A stretch of DNA of 49,058 nt from Acidovorax sp. CF316. Lineage in GTDB: Bacteria > Pseudomonadota > Gammaproteobacteria > Burkholderiales > Burkholderiaceae_C. Under the pieces are notes generated by a model. The model had not been told where the DNA came from and made no database searches. It worked only from the letters and a program-made list of their open reading frames with translations. Positions 33,010 to 42,613 of this stretch are shown here, one piece after another; the first letter of the stretch is position 1, and every line of letters starts with the position of its first letter. Location: assembly GCF_000276605.1 (NCBI RefSeq), contig NZ_AKJX01000129.1, positions 1-49,058 of the forward strand. The letters run 5' to 3'. Made by a program: the position numbers and the translations under genes.

Positions 33010-34470
33010 ATGAAAACAGTCGTCCGTACCGACGAGCGCATCCTGACCTCCGACATCTTCGATCGCGACAGCCGCACGAAGCGGCCTGACCATGGCAGCT
33101 GGGCCGAGCCCGGCAAGAACATTCCGGTCTACCACCGCTGCGGCGTGCTGGTGGTCGGTGGCGGGCCCTCGGGCACCGCGGCGGCCGCTGCGGCTGCGCG
33201 GGCCGGCGCCGATGTGGCGCTGCTCGAGCGCTACAACCACCTGGGCGGCCTGTCCACCGGCGGCCTGGTGATCTGGATCGACCGCATGACCGACTGGGAG
33301 GGCCAGCTCGTGATCCGCGGCTTCGCCGAAGAGCTGTTCGAACGCCTGCCCGCCGACGCCATCGCCGGCCCGGTGCGCGAGGACTGGGGTTCGCAGGACG
33401 CGGCCAAGGCCGCACACTGGTCACAGCGCACGGCCGCCTACCACGGCGTGGTCACCTGGTCGCCGACCATCGACCCGGAGCGCCTGAAGCTGCTGAGCCA
33501 GGAGATCGTGCTGGAGCGCAAGGTCAAGCTCATCTACCACTCGTGGGCCGCCATCCCCATCGTGCAGGACGGCGCCGTCAAGGGCGTGGTGTTCGAGAGC
33601 AAGGAAGGCCGCATGGCCATCATGGCCGACGTGGTGGTGGACGCCACCGGCGACGGCGACCTGTTCGCCCGCGCTGGCGCGGCCTTCGTCAACGACATCG
33701 AAGAGGCCGACGTGCACCACTGCATGAACACCTCGTGGCTGTTCGGCGGCGTGGACATGAACCGCTGGATCGAATTCAAGGCCGGCCAGCCCGAGGCCTT
33801 CTCCGGCTTCATGGCGCGCGGGCGCGAGCAGCTCGGCCTGTTCGAGCGGCCCTTCGTCTCCTGGCGCAACGACGTGGCCCTTTTCATGGGGCCGCGCCAG
33901 TCGGGCTACTCGGCGCTGGACGTGGACGACCTCACCGCCGTGGAGGTGCGCTCGCACCGCGCCATGGCCGCGCACCTCGACTACTTTCGCGCCCATGCGC
34001 CAGGGTTCGAGGACGCCTTCCTGATGCTCAGCGCGCCGCAGATTGGCGTGCGCCATGCGCGGCGCCTGACCGGTGTGGGCGCGGTGTTGCGCAGCCAGTG
34101 GCCCGACGGCGTGGCACTGCCCGACGAGGTGGGCGTGACGCCCGCGGTGTCGCCCAAGTTCCCGAACATCTCCATCCCCTACGGCGCGCTGGTGCCGCAG
34201 CAGCTCGACGGCCTGCTGGCCTGTGGCCGCCACATCTCGTGCGACCGCAATTCGCACGGCTTCATGCGCGAGATTCCGCAGTGCTGGATCACCGGCCAGG
34301 CCGCGGGCGTAGCGGCGGCCCTGGCCTCGCAGGGCGGTGTCCAGCCGCGGGCGGTGGACGTGGCGGCGCTGCAGTCCGCGCTGCTGGCACAGGGCGTGTA
34401 CCTGCGCCCTGGTGCCGGGCAGGGCGTGCAGGACCTTCAGGCGCCCGTGGCGGCCGAAGCCAGTGCGTGA
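33010..34470 (+). CDS. FAD-dependent oxidoreductase (FAD_oxidored family)
   Basis: A 486-residue flavoenzyme. The FAD-binding motif CGVLVVGGGPSGTAAAAAAARAGADVALLER lies at about 44-74, with ADVVVDATGDGDLFARAG in the middle and CGRHISCDRNSHGFMREIPQCWITGQAAGVAAALA near the C-terminus, typical of PF12831 proteins. The 36-residue N-terminal extension before the Rossmann fold is unusual. It is the first gene of the rightward catabolic operon. It probably oxidises a hydroxy or amino acid before the dehydratases act; the substrate is unknown. Confidence 0.88.
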   Translation: MKTVVRTDERILTSDIFDRDSRTKRPDHGSWAEPGKNIPVYHRCGVLVVGGGPSGTAAAAAAARAGADVALLERYNHLGGLSTGGLVIWIDRMTDWEGQLVIRGFAEELFERLPADAIAGPVREDWGSQDAAKAAHWSQRTAAYHGVVTWSPTIDPERLKLLSQEIVLERKVKLIYHSWAAIPIVQDGAVKGVVFESKEGRMAIMADVVVDATGDGDLFARAGAAFVNDIEEADVHHCMNTSWLFGGVDMNRWIEFKAGQPEAFSGFMARGREQLGLFERPFVSWRNDVALFMGPRQSGYSALDVDDLTAVEVRSHRAMAAHLDYFRAHAPGFEDAFLMLSAPQIGVRHARRLTGVGAVLRSQWPDGVALPDEVGVTPAVSPKFPNISIPYGALVPQQLDGLLACGRHISCDRNSHGFMREIPQCWITGQAAGVAAALASQGGVQPRAVDVAALQSALLAQGVYLRPGAGQGVQDLQAPVAAEASA

Positions 34471-34543
34471 GTGATTTGCCGTGCACCTGACCGATTCTCT
34501 TTCGCCAGCCTCTACAGTGCAGAGTCTTGCAAAGGGTTCTTCC

Positions 34544-35386
34544 ATGTCCACTGACAAAAACGACACCTCCCTGTCTGCCGCCGACTCCGCCGATGCGCGT
34601 GGCGACCGGTCCGACACCGTGAGCGCGCTGGAGCGCGGCATTTCGGTGCTGCGCTGCTTCAGCGAAGAGCGCCCGGTGCTCGGCCATGCCGACATCGCGC
34701 GCATGACCGGCATCCCGCGGCCCACCATCAACCGGCTGGTCGCCACCTTGCTCTCGCTGGGCATGCTCAAGGCCGCGCAGGCGAGTGACCGCTTCATGCT
34801 CGGGCCGGGCGTGGTGTCGCTGTCGCGCGTGTTCCTGGGCAGCCTGGATGTGCGCGCCGCCGCTCGGCCCAGCATGCAGGCCATGGCGGAAGAGGTGGGT
34901 GCCTCGGTCTACCTGGCCATCCGCGACGGCATGGAGATGGTGCTGATCGAGGCCTGCCGGCCGCGCTCGTCGATGCTCTCGGCGAGGCTGGACGTGGGCT
35001 CGCGTGCGCCCCTGGCCAACTCGGCCCTGGGCCGGGCCTACCTGTCGGCCCTGCCCGAGGCGCAGCGCAACCAGCTGGTCGACTCGATGCGCCTGCTGCG
35101 CGGGCCCGAGTGGGACAGCATTGCGCCTGGCATGAACCGCGCCATCGGCGAAGCCCGGCGGCTGGGCTACTGCCTGTCGCTCGGTGAGTTCCACCGCGAG
35201 ATCAATTCGGTGTCGGTGCCCCTCATAGGGCCTGACGGCGAGGTGATGGCGCTCAACGGCGGCGGTGCGGGCTTCGTCTTCACCGAAGAACGCCTGCGCA
35301 ACGAACTGGCACCGCGCCTGCACGACATCGCGCTGACCATTGCGCGCGACATCGGGGGCCATGTGCCCACCCCTTTGCCGGGATAG
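34544..35386 (+). CDS. IclR-family transcriptional regulator
   Basis: A 280-residue regulator. The winged helix-turn-helix lies at about 25-85 (SALERGISVLRCFSEERPVLGHADIARMTGIPRPTINRLVATLLSLGML) and the GAF-like effector domain at about 100-275. AAAGGG (34531-34536) supports ATG 34544 over the upstream in-frame start at 34481. It is embedded between the FAD oxidoreductase and the aconitase X genes, so it is co-transcribed with its likely targets. PobR/PcaU-type relatives respond to aromatic and organic acids. Confidence 0.92.
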   Translation: MSTDKNDTSLSAADSADARGDRSDTVSALERGISVLRCFSEERPVLGHADIARMTGIPRPTINRLVATLLSLGMLKAAQASDRFMLGPGVVSLSRVFLGSLDVRAAARPSMQAMAEEVGASVYLAIRDGMEMVLIEACRPRSSMLSARLDVGSRAPLANSALGRAYLSALPEAQRNQLVDSMRLLRGPEWDSIAPGMNRAIGEARRLGYCLSLGEFHREINSVSVPLIGPDGEVMALNGGGAGFVFTEERLRNELAPRLHDIALTIARDIGGHVPTPLPG

Positions 35387-35426
35387 CCCGGCACCCCACG
35401 ACAACAAAAGAACGGAGACACAGGCC

Positions 35427-36722
35427 ATGTACCTGAGCGATGAAGAACAAGCCATGATGGACGGCCGCGACGGGCCGGCCCTGCAGAAGGCGATGGACCT
35501 GCTGGTGCGCTACGGCGAGGCGCTGGGGGCAGAGCGGCTGGTGGAGACACGCAACGTCTGCGCCAGCATCACCTCGACCACGCCCTTCCAGCGCGATTTC
35601 GCGCTCGCCAAGGGTGGTGGCATGGACGCGGTGTTCTCCGAATTCAGCCTGGACAGCCAGGAGACCGTGAAGATCCCCAAGTTCAAGGTCTTCACCAGCC
35701 ACCTGCAACTGGGCTTCGATCCCGGCCAGCCCGAGCGCATGGGCGTGAGCGAGGCGATCGTGAACTTCTACCACCAGAGCGAGCGCCACGCGGCCGGCCT
35801 GGGCGCGCAGATCATGAACACCTGCACGCCCTACCAGGTGGGCAACATCCCGACGCGTGGCGAGCACTGCGCATGGATGGAGTCGTCGGCCGTGGTGTAC
35901 TGCAACTCGGTGCTGGGTGCGCGCACCAACACCGAAGGCCGCGAGAGCACGGGCGCCGCCATGCTCACCGGCCGCATTCCCTACTGGGGTTACCACCTGG
36001 ACGAGAACCGCCTCGCCACGCACGTGGTGGAGCTCGACGTCGAGGTGGAATCGGTGCAGGACTGGGGCCTGCTCGGCTACTTCATGGGCGAGCATGTGCA
36101 GGAGCGCGTGCCCGTGGTGCACCGCAAGGGCGGCATCGGCAGGGTGCCCAACCTGCCGCGGCTCAAGCACTTCGGTGCAGCGGCGTCGTCTTCAGGCGGC
36201 GTGGAGATGTACCACATCGTCGGCGTCACGCCCGAGGCGTTGACGCTGGAGCAGGCCCTGGGCGGCCGCAAGCCGATGCAGGTGCTGCGCTACGGCGAGG
36301 CCGAGCGCCGTGCCACCTACGAAAAGATCAACGCCACCGGCAAGGATGCCGAGGTGCAGTACGTCATGCTGGGCTGCCCGCACTACACCATCGAGCAGAT
36401 CTGGGAGGCCGCGCAGCTCATCGAGGGCCGCAGGATCCACCCCGATTGCGAGCTGTGGATCTTCACGCCGCGCGCCATCAAGTCGCTGGCCGACCGCAAT
36501 GGGTACACGAAGATCATCGAGGATGCGGGCGGCATCCTCATGACCGACAGCTGCTCGGCCATGAGCCGTGCCGTGCCCAAGGGCACGAAGACCGTGGCGC
36601 TCGACTCGGCCAAGCAGGCGCACTACCTGCCCGCCATCCTGGGCGTGCAGGCGTGGTTCGGCAGCACGGCCGAATGCATCGACGCGGCCTGCACCGGCCG
36701 CTGGAACGGAGGACAGGCATGA
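35427..36722 (+). CDS. Aconitase X catalytic (large) subunit
   Basis: A 431-residue enzyme of the AcnX family. Characterised members are cis-3-hydroxy-L-proline dehydratase and mevalonate-5-phosphate dehydratase. The three conserved cysteines expected to hold the Fe-S cluster are C133 (NTCTPYQ), C317 (MLGCPHY) and C376 (TDSCSAM). GGAGA lies before ATG 35427. The small swivelling subunit follows with an ATGA overlap, so this is the split bacterial form. No proline racemase or pyrroline enzyme is encoded here and no mevalonate genes are present, so the substrate is likely a different hydroxy acid. Confidence 0.9.
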   Translation: MYLSDEEQAMMDGRDGPALQKAMDLLVRYGEALGAERLVETRNVCASITSTTPFQRDFALAKGGGMDAVFSEFSLDSQETVKIPKFKVFTSHLQLGFDPGQPERMGVSEAIVNFYHQSERHAAGLGAQIMNTCTPYQVGNIPTRGEHCAWMESSAVVYCNSVLGARTNTEGRESTGAAMLTGRIPYWGYHLDENRLATHVVELDVEVESVQDWGLLGYFMGEHVQERVPVVHRKGGIGRVPNLPRLKHFGAAASSSGGVEMYHIVGVTPEALTLEQALGGRKPMQVLRYGEAERRATYEKINATGKDAEVQYVMLGCPHYTIEQIWEAAQLIEGRRIHPDCELWIFTPRAIKSLADRNGYTKIIEDAGGILMTDSCSAMSRAVPKGTKTVALDSAKQAHYLPAILGVQAWFGSTAECIDAACTGRWNGGQA

Positions 36723-37174
36723 GCGATGCAGTCGTCACTGATACAACCATCGTGATCCGCGGCCGCAAGGTGGTGGGCGGCGTGGCCGAGGGCGAGGCCC
36801 TGGTCACCCGCGACCGCATCTCGGGCTGGGGCGGCATCGATCCGCGCACCGGCACCGTCGTTGAGACCCGGCACGAACTGCGCGGCCAGAGCTTCGCGGG
36901 CAAGGTGCTGGTGTTCCCCGGGGCCAAGGGCTCCTCGGGCTGGTCGGCCATGTTCCACATGACGCGGCTCATGAACGTGGCGCCCGCGGCCTTTCTGTTC
37001 AACGAGATGACGACCAAGATGGCGCTGGGCGCCGTGGTCACGCACGCGCCATCGATGACCGACTTCGAGCGCGACCCGCTCGAGTGCATCGCCACCGGCG
37101 ACTGGGTGCGCGTGGACGCCGACCGTGGCGTGATCGAGATCAGCAAGAAAAACCTGTCCGGAGACCGCCCATGA
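36719..37174 (+). CDS. Aconitase X swivel (small) subunit, DUF126
   Basis: A 151-residue partner of the large subunit. The swivel motif FPGAKGSSGWSAMFHM, where the active-site serine of AcnX is expected, and the start IVIRGRKVVGGVAEGEALVTRDRISGWGGIDPRTG are diagnostic. It overlaps the large-subunit stop and the dehydratase start through ATGA junctions, so the three proteins are made together. Confidence 0.9.
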   Translation: MSDAVVTDTTIVIRGRKVVGGVAEGEALVTRDRISGWGGIDPRTGTVVETRHELRGQSFAGKVLVFPGAKGSSGWSAMFHMTRLMNVAPAAFLFNEMTTKMALGAVVTHAPSMTDFERDPLECIATGDWVRVDADRGVIEISKKNLSGDRP

Positions 37175-38862
37175 CCCGCCCCCTGCGCAGCAACTTCCCG
37201 CGCGGCTCCTACCTCTGGTCGGTGCGCAACGCGCATTGGCGAGCGCTTGGCATCCCCGAAGAGGATTGCGAGAAGCCCAAGATCGCCATCGTCAACAGCT
37301 CCTCGGAGCTGGCCGCCTGCTTCAGCCACCTGGACCAGGTGGCGGCGGAGATCAAGACCGCCATCCGTGCGGCGGGCGGCGTTCCCTTCGAGATCCGCAC
37401 GGCGGCGCCCAGCGACTTCATCACCGGCGCGGGCGCGCGCGGCGCCTACATGCTCGGCGCGCGCGACCTGGTGACCAACGACATCGAGGTTGCGGTCGAG
37501 GGCGCGCAGCTCGACGGCATGGTCTGCCTCACGTCCTGCGACAAGACCGTGCCGGGCCAGCTCATGGCGGCGGCGCGGCTGAACATTCCCACCTTGCTCG
37601 TGCCCTGCGGCTACCAGCCCAGCGGCGAGTACCGCGGCAAGCACATGGACATCGAGGAGGTGTTCATCGGCGCCATGCACGCGGTGACCGGCCACCTGCC
37701 GGTGGAAGAGCTGGTGGGCATGAGCCGCGAGGCGATCCGCGGGCCGGGCGTGTGCTCGGGCCTGGGCACGGCCAACTCCATGCACATCGTGTGCGAGGCG
37801 CTCGGCCTGGCCCTGCCCGGCAGCGCGCCGGTGGCGGCGCTGAGCGCCAAGATGATGGCCGACGTGCGCGCGGCCGGTGCACGCATCGTGCAGATGGTGC
37901 TCGATGACCTCAAGCCACGCGACATCCTCACCCCCGGTGCCTTTGCCAATGCGGTGCGCGCGGTGCTGTCCGTCGGCGGCTCGCTCAACACCGCCAAGCA
38001 CCTGCAGGCCGTGGCGACCGAAGGGGAGTGCGGGGTCGACGTGTACGGGCTGTTCGAGAGCCTGGGCCCGACCACACCGGTGCTGGCCGGCGTGCGGCCC
38101 ATCGGCCACCATTCCATCGAAGCCTTCGAGGCCGCGGGCGGTTGCCGCGCGCTCATGAAGCAACTCGCGCCCCTGCTCGATACCAGCGCGCTCACCGTGA
38201 CGGGTGGCACGGTAGCCGACAACCTGCGCGGTACCGAAGTGGCCGATGCCGAGGTGATCCGCCCCATCGGCAACCCCGTGGCGCCGCTGCCGGCCATCGT
38301 GCTGCTGCGCGGCAACCTGGCGCCCGAGTCGGGCCTCATCAAGACCGGCATCGTGGAGCGCAAGGTGCGCCGCTTCACCGGACCGGCCGTGTGCTTCTGG
38401 ACTTCGGACGCGGCCATCGCGGCGCTCAAGAACGGCGAGATCGTGCCCGGCCAGGTGGTGGTGATGCGCGGTGCCGGTGCCTGCGGTGGCCCGGCCATGG
38501 GCGGCGGTGCATCGCGCGTGGTCTTTGCGGTCGACGGTGCGGGCCTGGGCGACCAGGTCGCGATCCTGACCGACGGCCACCTCTCGGGCCTGGTCTGCAA
38601 GGGCCTGGTCGTTGCCGAGGTCTCGCCCGAGGCAGCGTTGGGCGGGCCGCTCGGCCTGGTGCGCGATGGCGACGTGATCACCATCGACCTCGATGCACGG
38701 CGCCTCGATATTGCGCTGACCGACGCCGAACTGCAGGCGCGCCGCGCCGACTGGCAGGCGCCTGCACCGGCGTTCGACACCGGCTGGCTGCAGCAGTACC
38801 GGCGCAACGTGAGCCCCCTGTCCAAGGGTGCGGTGCTGGTGCGCACCGAGCTGTCCGGCTAA
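37171..38862 (+). CDS. IlvD/Edd-family dehydratase
   Basis: A 563-residue Fe-S dehydratase of the dihydroxy-acid / sugar-acid dehydratase family. The three cluster cysteines are in place: C50 (ELAACFSH), C123 (TSCDKTVPG, with the carbamylated-lysine candidate K125) and C195 (GPGVCSGLGTANSM). VMRGAGACGGPAMGGG and TDGHLSG are further family motifs. It differs from housekeeping IlvD in SSELAAC and CSGLGTANSM, so an aldonic or other hydroxy acid is the likely substrate. It is coupled by ATGA to the aconitase X small subunit. Confidence 0.9.
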   Translation: MTRPLRSNFPRGSYLWSVRNAHWRALGIPEEDCEKPKIAIVNSSSELAACFSHLDQVAAEIKTAIRAAGGVPFEIRTAAPSDFITGAGARGAYMLGARDLVTNDIEVAVEGAQLDGMVCLTSCDKTVPGQLMAAARLNIPTLLVPCGYQPSGEYRGKHMDIEEVFIGAMHAVTGHLPVEELVGMSREAIRGPGVCSGLGTANSMHIVCEALGLALPGSAPVAALSAKMMADVRAAGARIVQMVLDDLKPRDILTPGAFANAVRAVLSVGGSLNTAKHLQAVATEGECGVDVYGLFESLGPTTPVLAGVRPIGHHSIEAFEAAGGCRALMKQLAPLLDTSALTVTGGTVADNLRGTEVADAEVIRPIGNPVAPLPAIVLLRGNLAPESGLIKTGIVERKVRRFTGPAVCFWTSDAAIAALKNGEIVPGQVVVMRGAGACGGPAMGGGASRVVFAVDGAGLGDQVAILTDGHLSGLVCKGLVVAEVSPEAALGGPLGLVRDGDVITIDLDARRLDIALTDAELQARRADWQAPAPAFDTGWLQQYRRNVSPLSKGAVLVRTELSG

Positions 38863-38987
38863 GCCCTTTTTCCCCGGCTTTTCGCCAACCGGTGCGGACC
38901 CGAGTCCGCCCCCGGTGGCGCAGCCATGCGCGATTGTCGAGTGAGTGAGTTGTTCAACCAGAGAAGAAAGAAGCAGGAGACAAAACC

Positions 38988-40121
38988 ATGAAGATGAAAA
39001 AACCACTGTGGATCTGTTCGGCCATTGCACTGGCCTGTGGCGCGGCGCACGCGCAATCGAGTGTCACCCTGTTCGGCGTGGTGGACCTGGGGGTCCAGTA
39101 CACCAAGGGCGGGGGCAATGGCTCGGTGCGGGCGCTGTCCAACGGCGGGCTCTCGACCAGCCGCATCGGCTTTCGCGGCACCGAGGACCTGGGCGGCGGC
39201 CTGCGCGCGGGCTTCTGGCTCGAAGGCAGCCTGAATCCCGACAGCGGCACCGGCCGGGCCAGCAACACCAACAACCAGACCACGGGCGCGACCACGGCCG
39301 GGCCGCTCACCTTCGACCGCATGTCCTATGTGAGCCTGTCGCACGACAGTTTCGGCGAGGTTCGCCTGGGCCGCGACTTCATTCCCACGCACTACAACAG
39401 CATCTATTTCGACCCCTTCAACGCCAACGGCGTGGCGCGGGCCGGCAACCTCACCTTTGCAGGCGTGGGCACCGGGCCCTTGCCCACCGCCATTACCGGC
39501 AGCAACACGGTTAGCTACTGGCTGCCGGGCAAGCTCGGCGGCCTCTACGGCATGGCGATGGCGGGTACCGGAGAGAACGATTCCAGCGTGGCGAACAGCG
39601 ACGACGGCAACTTCGCGGGAGCGCGCCTGGGCTATGCCTCGGGCCCCTTCGACATCGCGGCGGCTGTCACGCGCACGCAGTTCAGCAGCACCGCCGCCAT
39701 CGGCAACTACACGCATGCCAACATCGGCGGTACCTGGGATGCGGGCTTTGCCAAATTCTTCGTGCTCTACAACCGCGTGGCGGTGAAGCTCGCAGCCGGT
39801 TCCGTGCGCAAGAACACGGCCGAGATCGGCGCGCACATCCCGGCGGGTGAGGTGGGTCGCATCCGGCTGAGCTATGCCATCCTGGACGACCGCAGCGACA
39901 GCGGCCTGCGCACCGCCGGGGGCCTGGCACGCAGCGGCGACGACGCGCGCCAGCTCGGCGCCGGCTACGTGCACAACCTGTCCAAGCGCACCGCGCTCTA
40001 CGGCACCTGGGCACGGATCTCGAACAAGGGCGAGGCGCGCTACGTGGTCAGCGGTGGTGCGGCACCGGCCGGCGGGCGCAGTTCGTCGGGCTGGGAGTTC
40101 GGCGTGCGCCACCTCTTCTGA
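38988..40121 (+). CDS. Gram-negative porin (Porin_4 type)
   Basis: A 377-residue outer-membrane trimeric porin. Signal peptide MKMKKPLWICSAIALACGAAHA, then QSSVTLFGVVDLGVQYTKGG, the standard start of betaproteobacterial porins, and the C-terminal strand ending in phenylalanine (GWEFGVRHLF). GGAG lies 11 bp upstream of the ATG. It follows the dehydratase after 125 bp and precedes a Bug gene by 14 bp, so it probably provides outer-membrane entry for the operon's substrate. Confidence 0.95.
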   Translation: MKMKKPLWICSAIALACGAAHAQSSVTLFGVVDLGVQYTKGGGNGSVRALSNGGLSTSRIGFRGTEDLGGGLRAGFWLEGSLNPDSGTGRASNTNNQTTGATTAGPLTFDRMSYVSLSHDSFGEVRLGRDFIPTHYNSIYFDPFNANGVARAGNLTFAGVGTGPLPTAITGSNTVSYWLPGKLGGLYGMAMAGTGENDSSVANSDDGNFAGARLGYASGPFDIAAAVTRTQFSSTAAIGNYTHANIGGTWDAGFAKFFVLYNRVAVKLAAGSVRKNTAEIGAHIPAGEVGRIRLSYAILDDRSDSGLRTAGGLARSGDDARQLGAGYVHNLSKRTALYGTWARISNKGEARYVVSGGAAPAGGRSSSGWEFGVRHLF

Positions 40122-40135
40122 GAAAGGGGCCGCAC

Positions 40136-41098
40136 ATGCGACGCAGACACCTCATCACCCTGGCGGCCGGCGCAGCACTGCCGGCGGTGCAGGCCTTCGG
40201 GGCCGAGTCCTTTCCGGACAAGCCCCTGCGCCTGATCGTGGGCTTTGCCCCCGGCGGCGGTGCCGACGCCCTCACGCGCATCATCGCGGAGGGGCTGTCC
40301 AAGCAGCTCGGCCAGCAGGTGATCGTGGAAAACCGCCCCGGCGCCGACGGCGTGCTGGCGGCCCAGGCCACCTCGTCCGCCCGGCCGGATGGCTATACGC
40401 TGCTGATGGGCACCAACACCGCCATGGTGGCGGCACCCACGCTGCGGCCCACGCCGCCCTACGATCCGTTCAAGGCCTTCACGCCCATCAGCTCGGCCGG
40501 GCAGTTCTCGATGTTCCTGGTGGTGCCGGCCAGCCTGCCGGCCAGGAGTGTGGGCGAGCTGCTGGCCCTGGTCGCGGCCAAACCCGGCGCCTACAACTCG
40601 GCATCGAGCAACAGCGCCTCCGAACTGGCCATGCTGCAGCTGCTGGGTGAGCAGCGCAAGGTGGTCAACGCGCGCTACAAGGGCGACATGCAGGCCATGA
40701 CCGATCTGCTGGGCGGGCAGATCCACATGATGTTCACCACCGGCACGCTGGCGCCGGGCTTCGTGAAGGAGGGGCGCATCCGCGCGCTGGCCACGCTGCT
40801 GCCCCAGCGCAGCGGCCTGTTGCCCGATGTGCCCACGGGCGCCGAGCTCGGGCTGGGCACGCTCACCATCACGCCGTGGGCGGGCTTCTTCGGGCCGCCG
40901 GGGCTGCCCAAGGCCATTGCCGACAAGCTGTCGCAGGAGCTGCAGAACACCCTGAAGCGGCCCGAGGTGCAGGCGCAACTGGTGCAGCAGGGCTTCGAGG
41001 GCTACGGCATGAACCCGGCGAAGTTCGCCGAGTTCTTCCGCACGCAGTACGACGCGTTCGGCGCCACCGTGCGCCAGCACAACGTGAAGTTCGAGTAA
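40136..41098 (+). CDS. Bug-family tripartite tricarboxylate receptor
   Basis: A 320-residue periplasmic receptor with the short signal MRRRHLITLAAGAALPAVQAFGA. AAAGGGG lies upstream of ATG 40136. Bug motifs are LRLIVGFAPGGGADALTR, ENRPGADGVLAAQA and RPDGYTLLMGTNT. It is the last gene of the aconitase X operon and the Bug gene nearest the tctDE/tctBA locus, where no dedicated tctC is present, so it could serve either unit. Confidence 0.93.
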   Translation: MRRRHLITLAAGAALPAVQAFGAESFPDKPLRLIVGFAPGGGADALTRIIAEGLSKQLGQQVIVENRPGADGVLAAQATSSARPDGYTLLMGTNTAMVAAPTLRPTPPYDPFKAFTPISSAGQFSMFLVVPASLPARSVGELLALVAAKPGAYNSASSNSASELAMLQLLGEQRKVVNARYKGDMQAMTDLLGGQIHMMFTTGTLAPGFVKEGRIRALATLLPQRSGLLPDVPTGAELGLGTLTITPWAGFFGPPGLPKAIADKLSQELQNTLKRPEVQAQLVQQGFEGYGMNPAKFAEFFRTQYDAFGATVRQHNVKFE

Positions 41099-41101
41099 CC
41101 C

Positions 41102-41120
41102 GCACGGCCCTGTGCCGTGC
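41102..41120. terminator. Hairpin between convergent genes
   Basis: A perfect 7-bp stem GCACGGC/GCCGTGC with loop CCTGT lies just after the Bug stop and before the convergent sensor-kinase stop. There is no T-tract; it is a likely weak bidirectional terminator. Confidence 0.4.
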
Positions 41121-41131
41121 AAGCGGACGGG

Positions 41132-42613
41132 TTACAGCCCGGCGGCACCCGCGGCAGCAGCCTCGGGCCCCTCGGTGGGCCTGGCGAGCGGCAGCCGGAC
41201 GCTGGCGACCAGGCCCGGGCCATGCGGCGCCGGGTCCAGCGCCAGCCGCCCGCCCATCAGCTGCGCGTAGCGCGCCACGATGGACAGCCCCAGCCCCGCA
41301 CCCTGGCCCAGGCGCATGCCCTGGTCGCCCTGTGCCCAGCGCTGCAGCAGCCGCTGGGCCAGGGCGGCATCCACCCCGGGGCCGTTGTCGATCACGCCCA
41401 GCACGGCATGCCCGTCCTGCACCTGCAGCGCCACGGTGATGCGCGGTGGATGGCCGCGCCCGTAGCGCAGTGCGTTGTCCAGCAGGTTGTTCAGGATCCC
41501 TTCGACGAGGGCGGCGCTCGCGCGCACCTCCACCGCCTGCTCCAGGCCTTCGGCACCGAGGTCCACGCCCAGGGCGTCTGCGCGCGGCAGAAAGCGCAGC
41601 AGCACATCGCGCACCTGGGTGGAAAGATCCATGGGCTGCAGCGCCAGCGCAATGCCGCCCTCGGCCGCACGCGCCAGTGCGAGCAACTGGTCGACCGTGC
41701 GGCTTGCACGCTGTTCGGACGCGCGGATGCCTTCGAGCTCGCTGCGCCAGACGGCGGGGTCGTCCTGCGCCAGCGCGTGCGCGGCCTGTGCGCGGATGCC
41801 TGCCAGCGGCGTGCGCAGCTCGTGCGCCACATTGCCGGCGAACTCGCGCTGGGCATGCAGGCTGTGCTGCACCCGCGCCAGCAGGCCATCCAGGGCTTCC
41901 CCCAGGCGCTGCACATCGCTGCTGTCCGCCCGCTGCGTCAGTGCCTGGGGCAGGGGCTGCAGGTCGGCCGCGTCGCGTTGGTCCACCGCATCCTGCAGTG
42001 CGGTCAACGGCCGCAGGTCGCGCTCGATGCCGCGCAGAAGCCACGACCCCAGCACCACCAGCAGCCACAGCTGGGCCAGGCCTGAATACACCAGCAGCCG
42101 GCGCAGCAGGTGCGTGCGCTCGGCCGTGGTCTGCGCCATGACCACCGTGAAGGAGGGCGTTCCCGGGGTGAGCAAGGTCACGCGGCGCAGCTCCAGTCCC
42201 TCGCGCGCGAGTTGCGAGAACGCATGGGTGCTGCCGGGGGTGATCGTGCCTGCTGTCAGGTCCCGGTCGCCCGCGATGAAGTTGCCGCCGGGTCCGTACA
42301 CCGCAAACCACACGGTCTCGCTCTGGTCGAAGCGCAGCAGATCCATCTCGCGCGGCGTCAGCTCCAGCCGCAGCCCGCTGGCTCCCTGGCCATCGCGGTC
42401 ACGGAGGCCGCCGCCATGCACCAGCGCCGCCAGCGCATGGGCATCGTCCAGCAGGGCCCGGTCGAAAGCCTGGGCCACGAAGTGGTTGCCCACGCCCAGC
42501 ATCACGGCGCTGCCCAGCCCCCAGATCAAGAGCAGCGACAGCAGCACGCGGCGCCCGATGCGCTGGCGCAGCGCGGGAGGGTGGCGCTGGCTGCTAGCGG
42601 GTGCTGCCGGCAT
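41132..42613 (-). CDS. tctE: Sensor histidine kinase (TctE-like)
   Basis: A 493-residue membrane kinase. Transmembrane segments lie at about 22-44 and 174-194, flanking a periplasmic sensor loop. The phospho-acceptor is H264 in AGNVAHELRTPLAG. ATP-binding boxes are NNLLDNALRYG, VIDNGPGVD and GAGLGLSIV. ATG 42613 overlaps the response-regulator stop by 20 bp. TctE proteins sense tricarboxylates and activate tctCBA through TctD; the divergent tctBA supports that assignment. Confidence 0.9.
   Translation of the reverse strand: MPAAPASSQRHPPALRQRIGRRVLLSLLLIWGLGSAVMLGVGNHFVAQAFDRALLDDAHALAALVHGGGLRDRDGQGASGLRLELTPREMDLLRFDQSETVWFAVYGPGGNFIAGDRDLTAGTITPGSTHAFSQLAREGLELRRVTLLTPGTPSFTVVMAQTTAERTHLLRRLLVYSGLAQLWLLVVLGSWLLRGIERDLRPLTALQDAVDQRDAADLQPLPQALTQRADSSDVQRLGEALDGLLARVQHSLHAQREFAGNVAHELRTPLAGIRAQAAHALAQDDPAVWRSELEGIRASEQRASRTVDQLLALARAAEGGIALALQPMDLSTQVRDVLLRFLPRADALGVDLGAEGLEQAVEVRASAALVEGILNNLLDNALRYGRGHPPRITVALQVQDGHAVLGVIDNGPGVDAALAQRLLQRWAQGDQGMRLGQGAGLGLSIVARYAQLMGGRLALDPAPHGPGLVASVRLPLARPTEGPEAAAAGAAGL

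Noticed and set aside
36538-39030. 830-codon open frame on the minus strand
   Set aside because: Antisense to aconitase X and IlvD/Edd, which carry their Fe-S cysteines and ATGA junctions. The antisense translation is compositionally biased and has no recognisable domain.
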